A program made the translations under genes and the position numbers. Below, piece after piece: positions 9,131 to 18,199 of a stretch of 64,000 bases of DNA. A model generated the notes under the pieces. That model was not told the DNA's origin and made no database searches. It saw only the letters and a list, made by a program, of their open reading frames with translations. The stretch's first letter is position 1. Every line of letters starts with the position of its first letter. This DNA comes from Pseudomonadota bacterium (GTDB taxonomy: Bacteria > Desulfobacterota > Desulfovibrionia > Desulfovibrionales > Desulfovibrionaceae), in assembly GCA_018816865.1 (NCBI GenBank), contig JAHIUW010000017.1, positions 62,001 to 126,000 of the forward strand, written 5' to 3'.

Positions 9131-10003
9131 ATGCCCATGAATCCGCCCAAGGTCGCCTCCACGGAAACCACCACAATCCCACACCCCTTTACGGGGGTGT
9201 TTTCTGAGATCGTTACCAAAACCGTGGGCTTCGGGGCAACCAAGCGCAAGGAAAAAATCAAGAAGCTGTGGTTCCTTGAACGTGACGAGCAGGGGACAAC
9301 CTTTATCCGCCCGCTGTCCAAGAACTACCTGCCCAGCGGAGAACCCAAGGAGATCCCCCTAACGCGCGCGGTAGAGGACTTTTTTCCTGAGCCCAACATC
9401 TACATGTCGCGCGTGGCACCGGCCATGGCCCAACTGGAACAGGCCGTGGCCGAAGGAGATGAACACCGCAGCAAAGACGAGCACTACAGTGCCGAATTCT
9501 CTTACAAAGAGGCCCTATCCATCGACGAATTCCACATCCGTGCAAATTTTGGTCTCGCCCTGACCTACGTGAGCATGGGCGATCTCGAAAAGGCCAAGCA
9601 CACCTTCCGCACCCTCGTCACCCTTGAAGGCTCTTTCCACGAGAGCCACAAACACCTGTTCAACGAATTCGGAATCGCCCTGCGCAGGAACGAGTTGTAC
9701 CGTGAAAGCCTGGAGTACTATCTTCGCGCCCTGAAGCTCTGCAAGACCGACGAGAACCTGCTCTTCAACCTCGCCCGGGCCTGTTTCGACAACAAGGACT
9801 ATGAGCACGCCATTGAATTCCTGGGCAAAGCCCTGGACCTGAAGCCGGAATTCAAGGAAGCCAAGATGCTGTTGAATGCCATTGAAAAGCTTGGACCGAG
9901 CCCGCAGGAACAGCAGGGTCAAGAGCAGCAGGAACTTGAGCAAGGCCAGCAGGAACTGCAGGGACAAGAATCCGAAGACAAGGTCGTCAACGGCACACCC
10001 TGA
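9131..10003 (+). CDS. TPR-repeat protein with conserved N-terminal basic segment
   Basis: A cytoplasmic protein of about 290 residues. The N-terminal part (IVTKTVGFGATKRKEKIKKL) is basic and unlike a TPR. From about residue 110 there are at least four tetratricopeptide repeats, visible as spaced A-F/Y-A and LGKALDLKP motifs. The last 30 residues are Gln/Glu-rich low complexity. TPR proteins are scaffolds, so a partner is expected but none is evident nearby. An ATG at 9131 or 9137 is likely; upstream TTG codons look too far from any ribosome binding site. Confidence 0.7.
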   Translation: MPMNPPKVASTETTTIPHPFTGVFSEIVTKTVGFGATKRKEKIKKLWFLERDEQGTTFIRPLSKNYLPSGEPKEIPLTRAVEDFFPEPNIYMSRVAPAMAQLEQAVAEGDEHRSKDEHYSAEFSYKEALSIDEFHIRANFGLALTYVSMGDLEKAKHTFRTLVTLEGSFHESHKHLFNEFGIALRRNELYRESLEYYLRALKLCKTDENLLFNLARACFDNKDYEHAIEFLGKALDLKPEFKEAKMLLNAIEKLGPSPQEQQGQEQQELEQGQQELQGQESEDKVVNGTP

Positions 10004-10145
10004 CCTCTCTCTTTTTCGCCTTCCTTTCATTACCACAAAACCCACCGGAGGCTGTCCTGCGCCCGCGATCGGCCACGGCGACGTCGCCCTGGCCCGTGCT
10101 CAAGGAAATCTTCACATTCAACAGGGCCAGGAGGCAAAAGGGAAA

Positions 10146-10161
10146 CCTGACGTCTGTCAGG
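10146..10161 (-). terminator. weak hairpin overlapping a stop codon
   Basis: The arms 10146-10151 and 10156-10161 (6 bp, 4-base loop) overlap the stop of the minus-strand small gene. In minus orientation they are followed by a T-rich stretch (TTTCCCTTTT). It is a possible intrinsic terminator, but short. Confidence 0.35.
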
Positions 10162-10417
10162 CGTCGAAGCTGATCAGACGGCCCGTGTCCGCCTCTGGCG
10201 TCCGGGGGCTGCCGCTCAGGGAGGGCTGCTGGTGGAACTTGATCTGCGGAGAGGTGCCCAACTGGGTTCGCTGCGGGAACCCTGCGTCGAAGGCGGCTTT
10301 ATGGCGTGCGTGTTCCTGCGCCCGCGACTCCCGCATGGTATGCAGGGTGTAGGGGGGCTCTCGCTCGAACATGGCCCGGAAGGCCTTGGTATGGACGGTG
10401 TCTCTGAATTGGGGCAC
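10157..10417 (-). CDS. small hypothetical protein
   Basis: An 86-residue soluble protein, basic in its central part and Pro/Ser-rich towards the C-terminus. The main support is the start: AGGAGG lies five bases before the GTG at 10417, a textbook spacing. There are no cysteines, membrane segments or recognised motifs. It is divergent from the gene at 10569. The function is unknown. Confidence 0.5.
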   Translation of the reverse strand: MPQFRDTVHTKAFRAMFEREPPYTLHTMRESRAQEHARHKAAFDAGFPQRTQLGTSPQIKFHQQPSLSGSPRTPEADTGRLISFDA

Positions 10418-10568
10418 GCTGTCCTCCTGGCGGAGCAGTTCATCCGCCCCGAACAGCTTTTACTCTATGCCTGGGGACACGCTCTGTCCAGCGACATGGC
10501 GGCATGGTACTTGCTGACGGGGAACGGTGCACCTCGACCGTTCATCACCAGAGAAGGAGTCTCGCCTC

Positions 10569-11084
10569 GTGCCGGAATACCGCATCGCCCACATCTCCAT
10601 CCGTCCGGAATTTGACGTCAACCGCTTTACCGCCACCAGCCACACCGGCGAGTTGTCCGACAAGACCCTGGACAGCCTTCGCGACCTTTGGGAGACGTTG
10701 ACGGACAGCCTGCAGACCCAGCGCATCGACAACGGCTGCGGTTCCTGGCTGCTCATCTGGTTGGGAGAACACGTCGAACAGCAGGTGGAAAAGCGCTGGG
10801 AGACCTCCCCGCTGCAGGGATTTCTGGAACACGCCCTGGCCGTTGACTGCGTCATGGCAGCAGCCGCAACCCTGGTGCCGGAAATCGCGCAGCACGGTTG
10901 CGCTCCGGTCCCCGAACCCAGCGAAGCCGTGCGCCAGGCCGCCCAGGAACTCGGACTCAACTGGCCGGAACGGCACACCCTGAACCGACGCTATGCCCTG
11001 CTCACCCGCTTTCCATGGCAAGGAGGGTGTTCCACCTGCCATCTCGAGGACAACTGCCCCAAGCACAAAACTCCGTCATCGTGA
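10569..11084 (+). CDS. hypothetical protein with C-terminal Cys cluster
   Basis: A soluble protein of 171 residues. I use the GTG at 10569, which follows AAGGAG at 10553-10558; an earlier GTG at 10527 lacks a site. The middle is helical and acidic. The C-terminus carries GGCSTCH followed by DNC, a CxxC plus Cys arrangement that could bind zinc or an Fe-S cluster. The CxxCH pattern is probably not a heme site because there is no export signal. The next gene, a methyltransferase, begins 13 bases downstream. No family is recognised. Confidence 0.6.
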   Translation: MPEYRIAHISIRPEFDVNRFTATSHTGELSDKTLDSLRDLWETLTDSLQTQRIDNGCGSWLLIWLGEHVEQQVEKRWETSPLQGFLEHALAVDCVMAAAATLVPEIAQHGCAPVPEPSEAVRQAAQELGLNWPERHTLNRRYALLTRFPWQGGCSTCHLEDNCPKHKTPSS

Positions 11085-11097
11085 ACCGGAGTTTTGA

Positions 11098-11733
11098 ATG
11101 CGTGAAATCGTCGACCTTCTGACGCATGCCGCCGAAAGCAAGATGGATGTTGACTTCTTCAGCTCCATCAAGGGTTTTCTCAATCCCATGGAAGGATATG
11201 CGCTCTGCCTCTTGGCGGCCCTGGGGCCCGGCACGGGAGAGGCTGTCGAAATCGGCAGCTTCCTGGGAAAATCCACCTGCTACCTGGCCCTCGGCTGCAA
11301 AGCCGCCGACAGGGGGCGAGTCACGGCAGTTGACCACTTTTTGGGCTCGCCAGAGCACCAGCAGGGCATGAAGCACGAAGAGCGTTGCCTAGTCCAAGAC
11401 GGCAGCCTGCTCCACCAGTTCAAGCGAAACATCGAAACCATGGGGCTTGCCGGGCATGTCCGCACCATGCCTCTGCCCTCCCTTCAGGCCGCAACCCAAT
11501 GGTCGTCCCCCATCCGTCTGCTGTTCATTGATGGCGACCATTCCTATCAGGCCTCGAGGGCTGATTTTGAGGCCTGGTCCCCCCTCGTCGAGGAGAACGG
11601 TCTCATCGTCTTCCACGATATCGGAGGCTGGGAGGGAGTCACCCGGTTCCATAGCGAATGCACCTCCAGCGGATCGGCCTATCGCACCGTACTGGCCTGC
11701 GGGAGCATCCGCGTGGTGGAGCGCCGGGCATAG
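11098..11733 (+). CDS. class I SAM-dependent methyltransferase (Methyltransf_24-like)
   Basis: A 211-residue protein with the signature of small-molecule methyltransferases. AVEIGSFLGKST is the SAM-binding glycine loop (motif I), VTAVDHF is the acidic motif II, and LLFIDGDHSY with LIVFHDIGGWEGV is the motif IV/post-IV region typical of the Methyltransf_24 group found beside glycan and cell-surface genes. The ATG follows a CCGGAG site by six bases and the gene is probably in an operon with the upstream Cys-cluster gene. The acceptor substrate is unknown. Confidence 0.8.
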   Translation: MREIVDLLTHAAESKMDVDFFSSIKGFLNPMEGYALCLLAALGPGTGEAVEIGSFLGKSTCYLALGCKAADRGRVTAVDHFLGSPEHQQGMKHEERCLVQDGSLLHQFKRNIETMGLAGHVRTMPLPSLQAATQWSSPIRLLFIDGDHSYQASRADFEAWSPLVEENGLIVFHDIGGWEGVTRFHSECTSSGSAYRTVLACGSIRVVERRA

Positions 11734-11910
11734 CCGTTCCAGTGATCCTGTGGCGCATCCAGGCCACATCCATCGCCGCATGCAACAATCTTCTGCAGCA
11801 TGCAATGACAGCACCTCATCCATACACCTAAAGTATTCCACCTTCCCAGCCGATAAGAATTGCAACAGTGGCACATGGATTGCGCCGCCATTGTAACAAG
11901 GAGGTTCATC

Positions 11911-12135
11911 ATGGCTCTTTTAGCAGTGACCGAAGTTCACGGAAAGGGGCTGGAGATGCAACCGACGGAAAAGGACAACAGCCTGAGTGATTCCATGAAG
12001 GAGATTCGCAAGGCTAAGCTCCGCCGCCAGGTCTTCTCCGACCCGGCTTTGGCTCAAAAGCTCGTCGCCGTCGAAGCATCGCCGACCTATAATTCCAGGG
12101 GCGAACTGATTCAGTCCCTTGGCTTTAATGGTTAG
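11911..12135 (+). CDS. small hypothetical protein
   Basis: A 74-residue, soluble, charged protein without cysteines. AAGGAGG lies about six bases before the ATG at 11911, which is strong translational support; an upstream in-frame start at 11860 has no such site. The C-terminal part (KLVAVEASPTYNSRGELIQ) is faintly reminiscent of the FlgM tail encoded 200 bases downstream, but the similarity is too weak to assign it. The function is unknown. Confidence 0.55.
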   Translation: MALLAVTEVHGKGLEMQPTEKDNSLSDSMKEIRKAKLRRQVFSDPALAQKLVAVEASPTYNSRGELIQSLGFNG

Positions 12136-12252
12136 CGACACGACATCTTCAACCTCGGCCGAATTGCGCCTGGCCCGGATTCTCCCCCGGGCCAGCGCAC
12201 GGCAACCATTCCGCACTTTGGTTTCGTTTTTGCAAAGACAATCTTGTCCCGT

Positions 12253-12282
12253 TTGACAACCGTCAGCAGGACGGATTAGACT
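12253..12282 (+). promoter_or_regulatory. candidate promoter upstream of flgM
   Basis: A perfect TTGACA at 12253-12258 is followed after 18 bases by TAGACT (4 of 6 matches to TATAAT), about 57 bases before the flgM GTG. The -10 is poor, so this is tentative. Confidence 0.3.
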
Positions 12283-12338
12283 TTTGCACAAGCAACCCGG
12301 TGCAGGGCCCCCAAGCCGCCGGAAATGGAGGATCAGCC

Positions 12339-12650
12339 GTGGCAATCAAAGGCGTTGGACAAGGGAACAGCCCCTACGATCAGCTCAAAATCAAGCAGCA
12401 ACAGGAAATTGACGCTGCTGAGAACGGCACCAAGGGCGTCAAGAATCCGGCGCGCAGCGGCGACAACCTCACCGTCAGCGAGGATGCGCGCCTGCTCTCC
12501 ATCGCCCTGAAGACTGCCTTGGAGACCCCGGACACCCGCGCCGACAGAATCAGCGAGTTGAAGGCCCAGGTGCAGAGTGGCACCTACGACGCCAATGGGC
12601 GAAACATTGCCGAACGTCTTGTGGCCGAAGAACTGGACCTGTTCGAATAG
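12339..12650 (+). CDS. flgM: FlgM-type anti-sigma-28 factor
   Basis: A 103-residue protein with the FlgM layout: a flexible N-terminal half rich in Q, N and K, and a helical C-terminal half (VSEDARLLSIALKTAL, ISELKAQVQSGTYDANGRNIAERLVAEEL) that matches the sigma-28-binding helices. FlgM holds the flagellar sigma factor FliA inactive until the hook is finished. The GTG start follows GGAGG by seven bases. No other flagellar gene is visible in the window, so this is an isolated flgM. It is closed by a 16-bp hairpin. Confidence 0.88.
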   Translation: MAIKGVGQGNSPYDQLKIKQQQEIDAAENGTKGVKNPARSGDNLTVSEDARLLSIALKTALETPDTRADRISELKAQVQSGTYDANGRNIAERLVAEELDLFE

Positions 12651-12681
12651 CCCCTGCTGCCCGGACATCCCCCCATATTTT

Positions 12682-12716
12682 CAAGGCCGTTGCCACCTTT
12701 GGTGGCAACGGCCTTG
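12682..12716. terminator. 16-bp perfect hairpin after flgM
   Basis: The arms 12682-12697 and 12701-12716 pair perfectly around a TTT loop. An upstream A/T-rich flank (ATATTTT) could serve the minus strand as well. It lies between the convergent flgM and RNase J genes. Confidence 0.85.
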
Positions 12717-12774
12717 TGATTTGAATGCCCGAAAGGAAAAGACACACCCAGGGCATGTCTATTCCCGGCCATGG

Positions 12775-12812
12775 CAAAAAGAGAAGGCGCTCCCCGCATG
12801 GAAAGCGCCTTC
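12775..12812 (-). terminator. intrinsic terminator of the RNase J gene
   Basis: On the minus strand a 9-bp stem (12804-12812 with 12783-12791) is followed by TCTTTTTG. It sits 25 bases after the RNase J stop codon, a classical Rho-independent arrangement. Confidence 0.8.
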
Positions 12813-12836
12813 AGTAAACAACAAGAATACAAGTAA

Positions 12837-14489
12837 TCAGATCAGTACGACGGTGGCGATGACCACGGGGTCTCGATCCAGCACGCGCCGGAAGAACCGC
12901 CGCAGGGAGGAGCGAATGCGCTCTTTAAGCTTGTCGGTCTCGCCGGGGCGGATGTTCTCAAAAATGTCCAGCACGATGCACTTGGCATCTTCCAAAAGAT
13001 GGCTGTACTGCTGCTCGAACACAAAGCCCTTGGAAACGATGTCCGGGCCGCACAGGATCTCCCCGGTGCCCTTGTCCACGACCAGGTTGACCACCACCAA
13101 GCCTTCGCCACCCAGCAGATGACGCTCCTTGAGCACCGACTGCCCCACGTCGCCCACACCCTTGCCATCCACGTAGATGCACTCCACGGGCACGCGATTC
13201 TCCAACCGGATACGCGTTGTGCTCAGGGTCAGCGGGTCGCCGTCCTCAAGAATCACGGTCCGCTCGCGAGGCACACCGTATTCCTGCGCCAAGCGGCTGT
13301 GTTTGACCAGATGGCGATATTCTCCGTGCACCGGCACGAAGAACTTGGGATCCACGGTCTCAAGCATGATACGCAGTTCCTCGCGATGGGCATGACCCGA
13401 GGCGTGGATACCGGAAACCTTCTCATACAACACCTCCGCGCCGAGGCGGTAGAGGTTGTTGATGACCCGGGTGATGGCGCGCACGTTGCCGGGGATGAAC
13501 CGCGAGGACATCAGCACCAGATCGCCCTTGTGGATCCTGAGCTGACGATGCTCACCCTGGGCGATGCGCGACAGGGACGCCAGGGGCTCGCCCTGGGAGC
13601 CGGTGACCAGCAGCACAAGTTGGTTGTCCTTGTAGCGGTGCAGGTCCTCCATGTTGATCATCGTCCCGCCACCGATGCGCAGGTAGTCCAATTCGTCGGC
13701 CAGCTCAATGTTCCGGGACAGGCTGCGACCCGACACGGCCACCTTGCGCCCAAACTCCTTGGCCAGCTCGAAGACTTCCTGCATGCGCTGGATATGGCTG
13801 GAAAACAGCGTCACCAGGATACGTCCCTCGGCCTGGCTGAAAATCTGCTTCAGGGAGGCCATGATCTCGCGCTCGGTCAGGGAGTACCCGTCACGCTCCA
13901 CGTTGGTGGAGTCGGACATCATCAGCAGGACGCCGCTCTTGGAAAAATCCTTGAAGGCCTTCAGGTCCGTCTCCACCCCATGCATTGGATAGCGGTCGAT
14001 CTTGAAGTCTCCGGTGTGCACCACCTTGCCCGCCGGGGTCTCAATCCCCAGCCCGAAGCCACCCACGATGGAATGGCAGACCTCGAAGAAATTCACTGCG
14101 ATGTCACCCAGCTCCACCCGGTCCCGGCCGTTGACCACGCGCAGGTCCACATAGCGCTCCAGGTCATGCTCCCTGAGGCGATTGGCGACCAGCCCCAGGG
14201 TGAATTCCGAACCGTACACCGGCACATCGATATGCGGCACGAACCAGGGCAAGGCCCCAATATGGTCCTCGTGTCCGTGGGTGACCACAATGCCCTTCAA
14301 CTTGTCCTTGTTCTTCAGGATGTAGTCGAAACGCGGGATGACCACATCAATGCCGAACAGCGAGTGCTCGGGGAACATCAACCCGCAGTCGATGACGATC
14401 ATGGAACTCTTGGTCTCCAGGACCATGCAATTCATACCAATCTCGCCAAGGCCACCGAGCGGCGTAATCTTCAACTCGTGATCAGTCAC
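12837..14489 (-). CDS. rnj: ribonuclease J (metallo-beta-lactamase/beta-CASP)
   Basis: A 550-residue ribonuclease J family protein. The metallo-beta-lactamase motif HGHEDHIGA (H71, H73, D75, H76) and later CHSIVGGFG and HTGDFKID segments give the two-zinc site. The beta-CASP part includes SDSTNVER and SGRSLSRN, and ASGHAH is the motif C histidine region. RNase J processes and degrades mRNA and rRNA by endo- and 5'-exonuclease activity. The GTG start overlaps the 3' end of the acyltransferase gene by eight bases, with TGGAG upstream, implying translational coupling. The length is normal for the family. Confidence 0.93.
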   Translation of the reverse strand: MTDHELKITPLGGLGEIGMNCMVLETKSSMIVIDCGLMFPEHSLFGIDVVIPRFDYILKNKDKLKGIVVTHGHEDHIGALPWFVPHIDVPVYGSEFTLGLVANRLREHDLERYVDLRVVNGRDRVELGDIAVNFFEVCHSIVGGFGLGIETPAGKVVHTGDFKIDRYPMHGVETDLKAFKDFSKSGVLLMMSDSTNVERDGYSLTEREIMASLKQIFSQAEGRILVTLFSSHIQRMQEVFELAKEFGRKVAVSGRSLSRNIELADELDYLRIGGGTMINMEDLHRYKDNQLVLLVTGSQGEPLASLSRIAQGEHRQLRIHKGDLVLMSSRFIPGNVRAITRVINNLYRLGAEVLYEKVSGIHASGHAHREELRIMLETVDPKFFVPVHGEYRHLVKHSRLAQEYGVPRERTVILEDGDPLTLSTTRIRLENRVPVECIYVDGKGVGDVGQSVLKERHLLGGEGLVVVNLVVDKGTGEILCGPDIVSKGFVFEQQYSHLLEDAKCIVLDIFENIRPGETDKLKERIRSSLRRFFRRVLDRDPVVIATVVLI

Positions 14490-15180
14490 TATGCTGCTCC
14501 AGGTAGGCGTCGTTCATCATCTGATACAGATCGTCCTTGAAGGCCTCACGATCCTTCATGGTGTATTTGCCGGTATCGATGGGCGGCAGGGCCCTGACCT
14601 TCAGGACCGCAGGGCGCAGCAGCAACCTGTGCTTGGGAAGGACGGTCCCCGTGCCGGACAGCACGATGGGCGCCACGGGCAAACCGGTTTTCAGTGCGAG
14701 TATCATGCCGCCGATCTTAAAATCCTGGAGCTTGTCAAATTCCTCGGCCCGGGTGCCCTCGGGAAAGATCAGGATGGATCGCCCGCTCTGGGCCCGCTGC
14801 ACGGCGACCTCGATGCTTTTCATAGCGCTGCGGGGGTTGGAGCGGTCGATGCTGATGTGCCCCACAGCCGTGATCGCCTGGCCGAACAGGGGGATCTTGA
14901 ACAGCGAATCCTTGGCCACGAAATTCACCTTGCGCGGGGCCAGGATGGCGGTCATCAACGGGATATCCAGCTGGCTCTGGTGGTTGACCATGAACACATA
15001 GGTCTGCTCAGGGTCCAGTGCGGAAAAATCCACTTCCAGCGGCATCCTGATCAACCAGATCGTGCAGCGCGCCCATGCCTGGGAGGCCCAGATAGCCAGC
15101 GGTTTACAAAGGATGCACGTCAAAGAGGCCAGGGCCGTGACCGGAGCGAAGAATAAAAAAAAGAGAATGTTTCGAATCAT
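14482..15180 (-). CDS. plsC: 1-acyl-sn-glycerol-3-phosphate acyltransferase (PlsC)
   Basis: A protein of 232 residues when started at the ATG at 15180. An N-terminal membrane segment (about 4-25) precedes the acyltransferase motif NHQSQLD (H67, D72), and FPEGTR follows as motif III with a later PVAPIVLSGTG segment. This family adds the second acyl chain to lysophosphatidic acid at the inner membrane. Longer starts up to 15288 would add a non-conserved stretch in front of the anchor. Its stop codon is embedded in the start of the RNase J gene. Confidence 0.9.
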   Translation of the reverse strand: MIRNILFFLFFAPVTALASLTCILCKPLAIWASQAWARCTIWLIRMPLEVDFSALDPEQTYVFMVNHQSQLDIPLMTAILAPRKVNFVAKDSLFKIPLFGQAITAVGHISIDRSNPRSAMKSIEVAVQRAQSGRSILIFPEGTRAEEFDKLQDFKIGGMILALKTGLPVAPIVLSGTGTVLPKHRLLLRPAVLKVRALPPIDTGKYTMKDREAFKDDLYQMMNDAYLEQHSD

Positions 15181-15312
15181 ATGTAATAAAATGGCGACCT
15201 TTCGCGCCGGGAGAGTTGGTTCAGTGCTTTGGGCCGATTGCCAATGTACGGGAAAAGCCATGAGCCTACAACCCACGCAGCGAGGCAAGCCTCCAATACG
15301 CGCCCTGGGCGT

Positions 15313-15765
15313 CTAGCCATTGCCCAACCGGGCCAGGGGCAACCCCTCGCGCAGCCATTCCACGATGCCGCCGCCCAGGTGCCTGACCCTGGTGAAACCC
15401 ATGGCGCGCATCAGGGTTATCGTCGCGGCGCTGCGCCCGCCCGAGTGGCAATACACCACATAGGTCCTTCCACGGTCCAACTCGGCAAGGCGCGACTTGA
15501 AACCCGAACCGTAGAAATTAAGGGCCACTGCCCCGGGGATGACACCAGTGGTGACCTCTTCCGGGGTTCGCACGTCCAGGAACATCACCTCGTCACGTGC
15601 TTCGACAAGCGCCCATGCCTGGCGGGCGCTCAAGCTCTCAACGCCGGGGCCGGAGTCTGTGCAACCCATGCAGACACTGGTCAACGCCACCAGTGCCAGC
15701 CACAATGTCAGCATCAGTGCCTGCCCGCCCGCCGAGCGAATCGCCACCCCCACATACCGAGGCAT
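15313..15765 (-). CDS. exported rhodanese-domain protein
   Basis: A protein of 150 residues. The ATG at 15765 has TTTGGAGGG seven bases upstream. A hydrophobic N-terminus ends in SVCMGC, which could be a signal peptide with an imperfect lipobox. The rhodanese domain follows: FLDVRTPEEV, then the active loop VVYCHSGGRSA with the catalytic Cys and a Gly-Arg-rich cradle, and a GGGIVEW tail. Single-domain periplasmic rhodaneses (PspE/GlpE type) transfer sulfane sulfur. The physiological acceptor is unknown. Confidence 0.85.
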   Translation of the reverse strand: MPRYVGVAIRSAGGQALMLTLWLALVALTSVCMGCTDSGPGVESLSARQAWALVEARDEVMFLDVRTPEEVTTGVIPGAVALNFYGSGFKSRLAELDRGRTYVVYCHSGGRSAATITLMRAMGFTRVRHLGGGIVEWLREGLPLARLGNG

Positions 15766-15822
15766 GAGACTACCCTCCAAACTGAGCGATAGGGCTTGTC
15801 CGCTCCCGGGTCAAGGATTAGC

Positions 15823-15854
15823 AAAAAGGGGCCGCCCCACAACGGGAGCGGCCC
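15823..15854 (-). terminator. intrinsic terminator of the EF-G paralogue gene
   Basis: On the minus strand the stem 15848-15854 / 15828-15834 (GGGCCGC with GCGGCCC) is followed by CTTTTTGC. It lies 36 bases after the stop codon of the gene at 15890. Confidence 0.75.
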
Positions 15855-15889
15855 ACTTTCATATCATGAGAAAACGAGGCCGGCTGGGG

Positions 15890-17941
15890 CTAATGCGCAT
15901 CCTTCTTACTGTCCGCAATGACCTGCTCGGTCACAAACGGCGGGGCCTCCTCATAGTGATCGAATTCCATGGTGAAGGTCCCCTGGCCGCCAGTCATGGA
16001 CCGCAGGTCCGGGGCGTATTGCAGCACCTCGGCCATGGGCACATGGACCTTGACCTCGGTGATGCCGGATTGGGAGTCCGATCCCAGGACCTTGCCGCGG
16101 CGGCTGGAAAGGTCGCCGATGACATCGCCCATGAACTCATCGGGCACGAACACGCTGACCTGCACCACGGGTTCCAGCAGCACGGGTTTGGCGAGTTCGG
16201 CGGCCTTCTTGAAGGCAACGGAACCCGCGACCTTGAAGGCCATTTCCGAAGAATCCACGGAATGATATGAGCCATCGTAGCAGGAGACCTTGTAGTCCAC
16301 CACGGGATAGCCGGCGATCACGCCGCGCGCAGCGGACTCCTGGACACCCTTGTCCACGGCGGGAATGTACTGGCGAGGGATGGAGCCGCCCACGATCTCA
16401 TCGGCAAATTCGTAGCCCGCTCCGCGGGGCAGAGGCTCCAGGCGGATGAAACAGTCACCGAACTGCCCCCGACCACCCGACTGCTTCTTGTGGCGGCCTT
16501 GGACATCGGCCTTGCCCTTGAAGGTCTCGCGGTAGGGAATTTTGGGGGTCTTCAACAGGATGCCTGTCTTGTAGCGACGCTTGGCCTTCTCCACCGAAAT
16601 CTCGACGTGCAACTGGCCCGATCCGGAAAGCAGGATGTCGCCAGTCTCGGCATCGCGATGCAGGTTCAGACAGACATCCTCTTCCAGGATCTTGTGCACG
16701 GCGGTAAAGACCTTGTCCTCCTCGCCCTTCTCCTCGGCAGCCAGGGCAAAGGAGATGAGCGAGGGGGCGAGCTTGGGTTTGGGATAGACAAAGCTGCCCT
16801 TCTCGTCGCACAGGGTGTCGCCCGTATGGGTGAACTTCAACTTGGCCAGGCCCACGATGGCGCCGGGGCCGGCCGCCTCCTTCATGGGTTTCTGCTCCTT
16901 GCCCACGATCCGCAAGAGCTGTCCCACACGCTCCTTCTCATCCTTCACGGTGTTCAGCAGTGTGCTGTCGGGCTTCAGGGTGCCGGAAAGAACGCGCAGC
17001 ACCGTCAACTGCCCGGCAAACGGGTCGGCAATGGTCTTGAACACAAAAGCCGCCAGGGGGCCGGACTCGGCGGGGGCCAGCTCGCCTTCCTGGCCTTGCC
17101 AGGGGGCACGCTCCGTGGGCGCGGGGAACAGGTCCTGCACGATGTCCAGGATCAACTGCGCGCCTGCATTCTTCAAGGCGGCACCACAGGCCACCGGGAC
17201 CAACTCGCGGGACAGCACGCCCTTGCGCATGCCCTGGGCGATGTCCTCGGCGGAAAGCTCGCCCTCTTCCAGATATCTCTCCATGAGCTGCTCATCGCTT
17301 TCGGCGATGTTCTCGATCATGGTCTCACGCAGGGCCTCGACCTCATCGGCCATGTCGCCGGGGACTCCGCTTTCGGTCACCTTGCCTTCGGCGTCGAACA
17401 GCAGGGCCTTGTTGCCCAGCACATCGACCACTCCCCTGAACTCTTCTTTTTCGCCGATGGGCATGTACAACAGAACCGGACGAATCCCCAGCACGGAAGA
17501 CAGACTCTCGAAGGCCATCTGAAAATCGGCCCGGTCGCGGTCCATTTTGTTGATGAAGACCATGGTCGGATGCCCGGCCTTCTTGACCTGTTCCCACAGG
17601 CGTCTGGTCAGGGGCTTGGCGCCATCCACGGCATCCACGGTGAACACGACCCCATCGGCTCCCTGCAAGCAATAGCTCAGGTCGCCGACAAAGTTGTTAT
17701 CACCCGGGGTATCGACGAGAAAATGGGTGTTCTTCTTCCAGTCATAGCTGGCGAAGGCGGGATGGATGGATCCGCCGCGCTTGATCTCCTCGGGCTCGGT
17801 GTCGAGGGCGGTGGTCCCGTCCTCAATCTTGCCCAGGCGATTGATGACGCCCGTCTGAAAGAGCAACATCTCGGCCACGGAGGTCTTGCCGACGCCGCCA
17901 TGTCCCACCAAGGCGTACGTTCTCTGGTCCTGCAACGACAT
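15890..17941 (-). CDS. elongation factor G paralogue with altered switch II
   Basis: A 683-residue translational GTPase with all EF-G domains. The P-loop is GHGGVGKTS (13-21), NKMD is the base-recognition motif, and the C-terminal part includes SGSGQLHVE, YRET and SMTGGQGTF. Switch II reads DTPGDNNF, with Asp at 81 where canonical EF-G has the catalytic His of DTPGHVDF, and the P-loop differs from the AHIDAGKTT of the housekeeping protein. This marks it as the divergent EF-G-like (FusA2) branch, not the main translocase. The ATG at 17941 has GGGAGAA upstream; an upstream extension to 18091 is not conserved-looking. Confidence 0.88.
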   Translation of the reverse strand: MSLQDQRTYALVGHGGVGKTSVAEMLLFQTGVINRLGKIEDGTTALDTEPEEIKRGGSIHPAFASYDWKKNTHFLVDTPGDNNFVGDLSYCLQGADGVVFTVDAVDGAKPLTRRLWEQVKKAGHPTMVFINKMDRDRADFQMAFESLSSVLGIRPVLLYMPIGEKEEFRGVVDVLGNKALLFDAEGKVTESGVPGDMADEVEALRETMIENIAESDEQLMERYLEEGELSAEDIAQGMRKGVLSRELVPVACGAALKNAGAQLILDIVQDLFPAPTERAPWQGQEGELAPAESGPLAAFVFKTIADPFAGQLTVLRVLSGTLKPDSTLLNTVKDEKERVGQLLRIVGKEQKPMKEAAGPGAIVGLAKLKFTHTGDTLCDEKGSFVYPKPKLAPSLISFALAAEEKGEEDKVFTAVHKILEEDVCLNLHRDAETGDILLSGSGQLHVEISVEKAKRRYKTGILLKTPKIPYRETFKGKADVQGRHKKQSGGRGQFGDCFIRLEPLPRGAGYEFADEIVGGSIPRQYIPAVDKGVQESAARGVIAGYPVVDYKVSCYDGSYHSVDSSEMAFKVAGSVAFKKAAELAKPVLLEPVVQVSVFVPDEFMGDVIGDLSSRRGKVLGSDSQSGITEVKVHVPMAEVLQYAPDLRSMTGGQGTFTMEFDHYEEAPPFVTEQVIADSKKDAH

Positions 17942-18142
17942 TCGTTTCTCCCTTTTTCCTAGTGTACCGGGGCTTCCCGACGGAAATACCAGCATCGTGT
18001 CCTCTGCACAGAATACTTTCGAAGGTTTAAACCTATACGAACATGGATTCAAGATTGTCAAGCGCGTAACGTGCATTCCGCCATCAGCCAACTCCCTGAA
18101 AATTCCGTAAATTCGTATCTGGAGCAGGGCCCGGAAGACAGC

Positions 18143-18174
18143 AAAAAGCCGCCACTCCTTGCGGGGCGGCGGCT
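18143..18174 (-). terminator. intrinsic terminator after adenosine-specific kinase
   Basis: On the minus strand AGCCGCC at 18174-18168 pairs with GGCGGCT at 18153-18147 and is followed by TTTTTGC. It lies 26 bases after the stop codon at 18200. Confidence 0.8.
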
Positions 18175-18199
18175 GGATGAATCACGTCAAATCAAATCC

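Noticed and set aside
10569-11084. CxxCH in the C-terminus as a heme c site
   Set aside because: The protein has no export signal, and the motif is part of a CxxC plus Cys cluster better suited to zinc or Fe-S.
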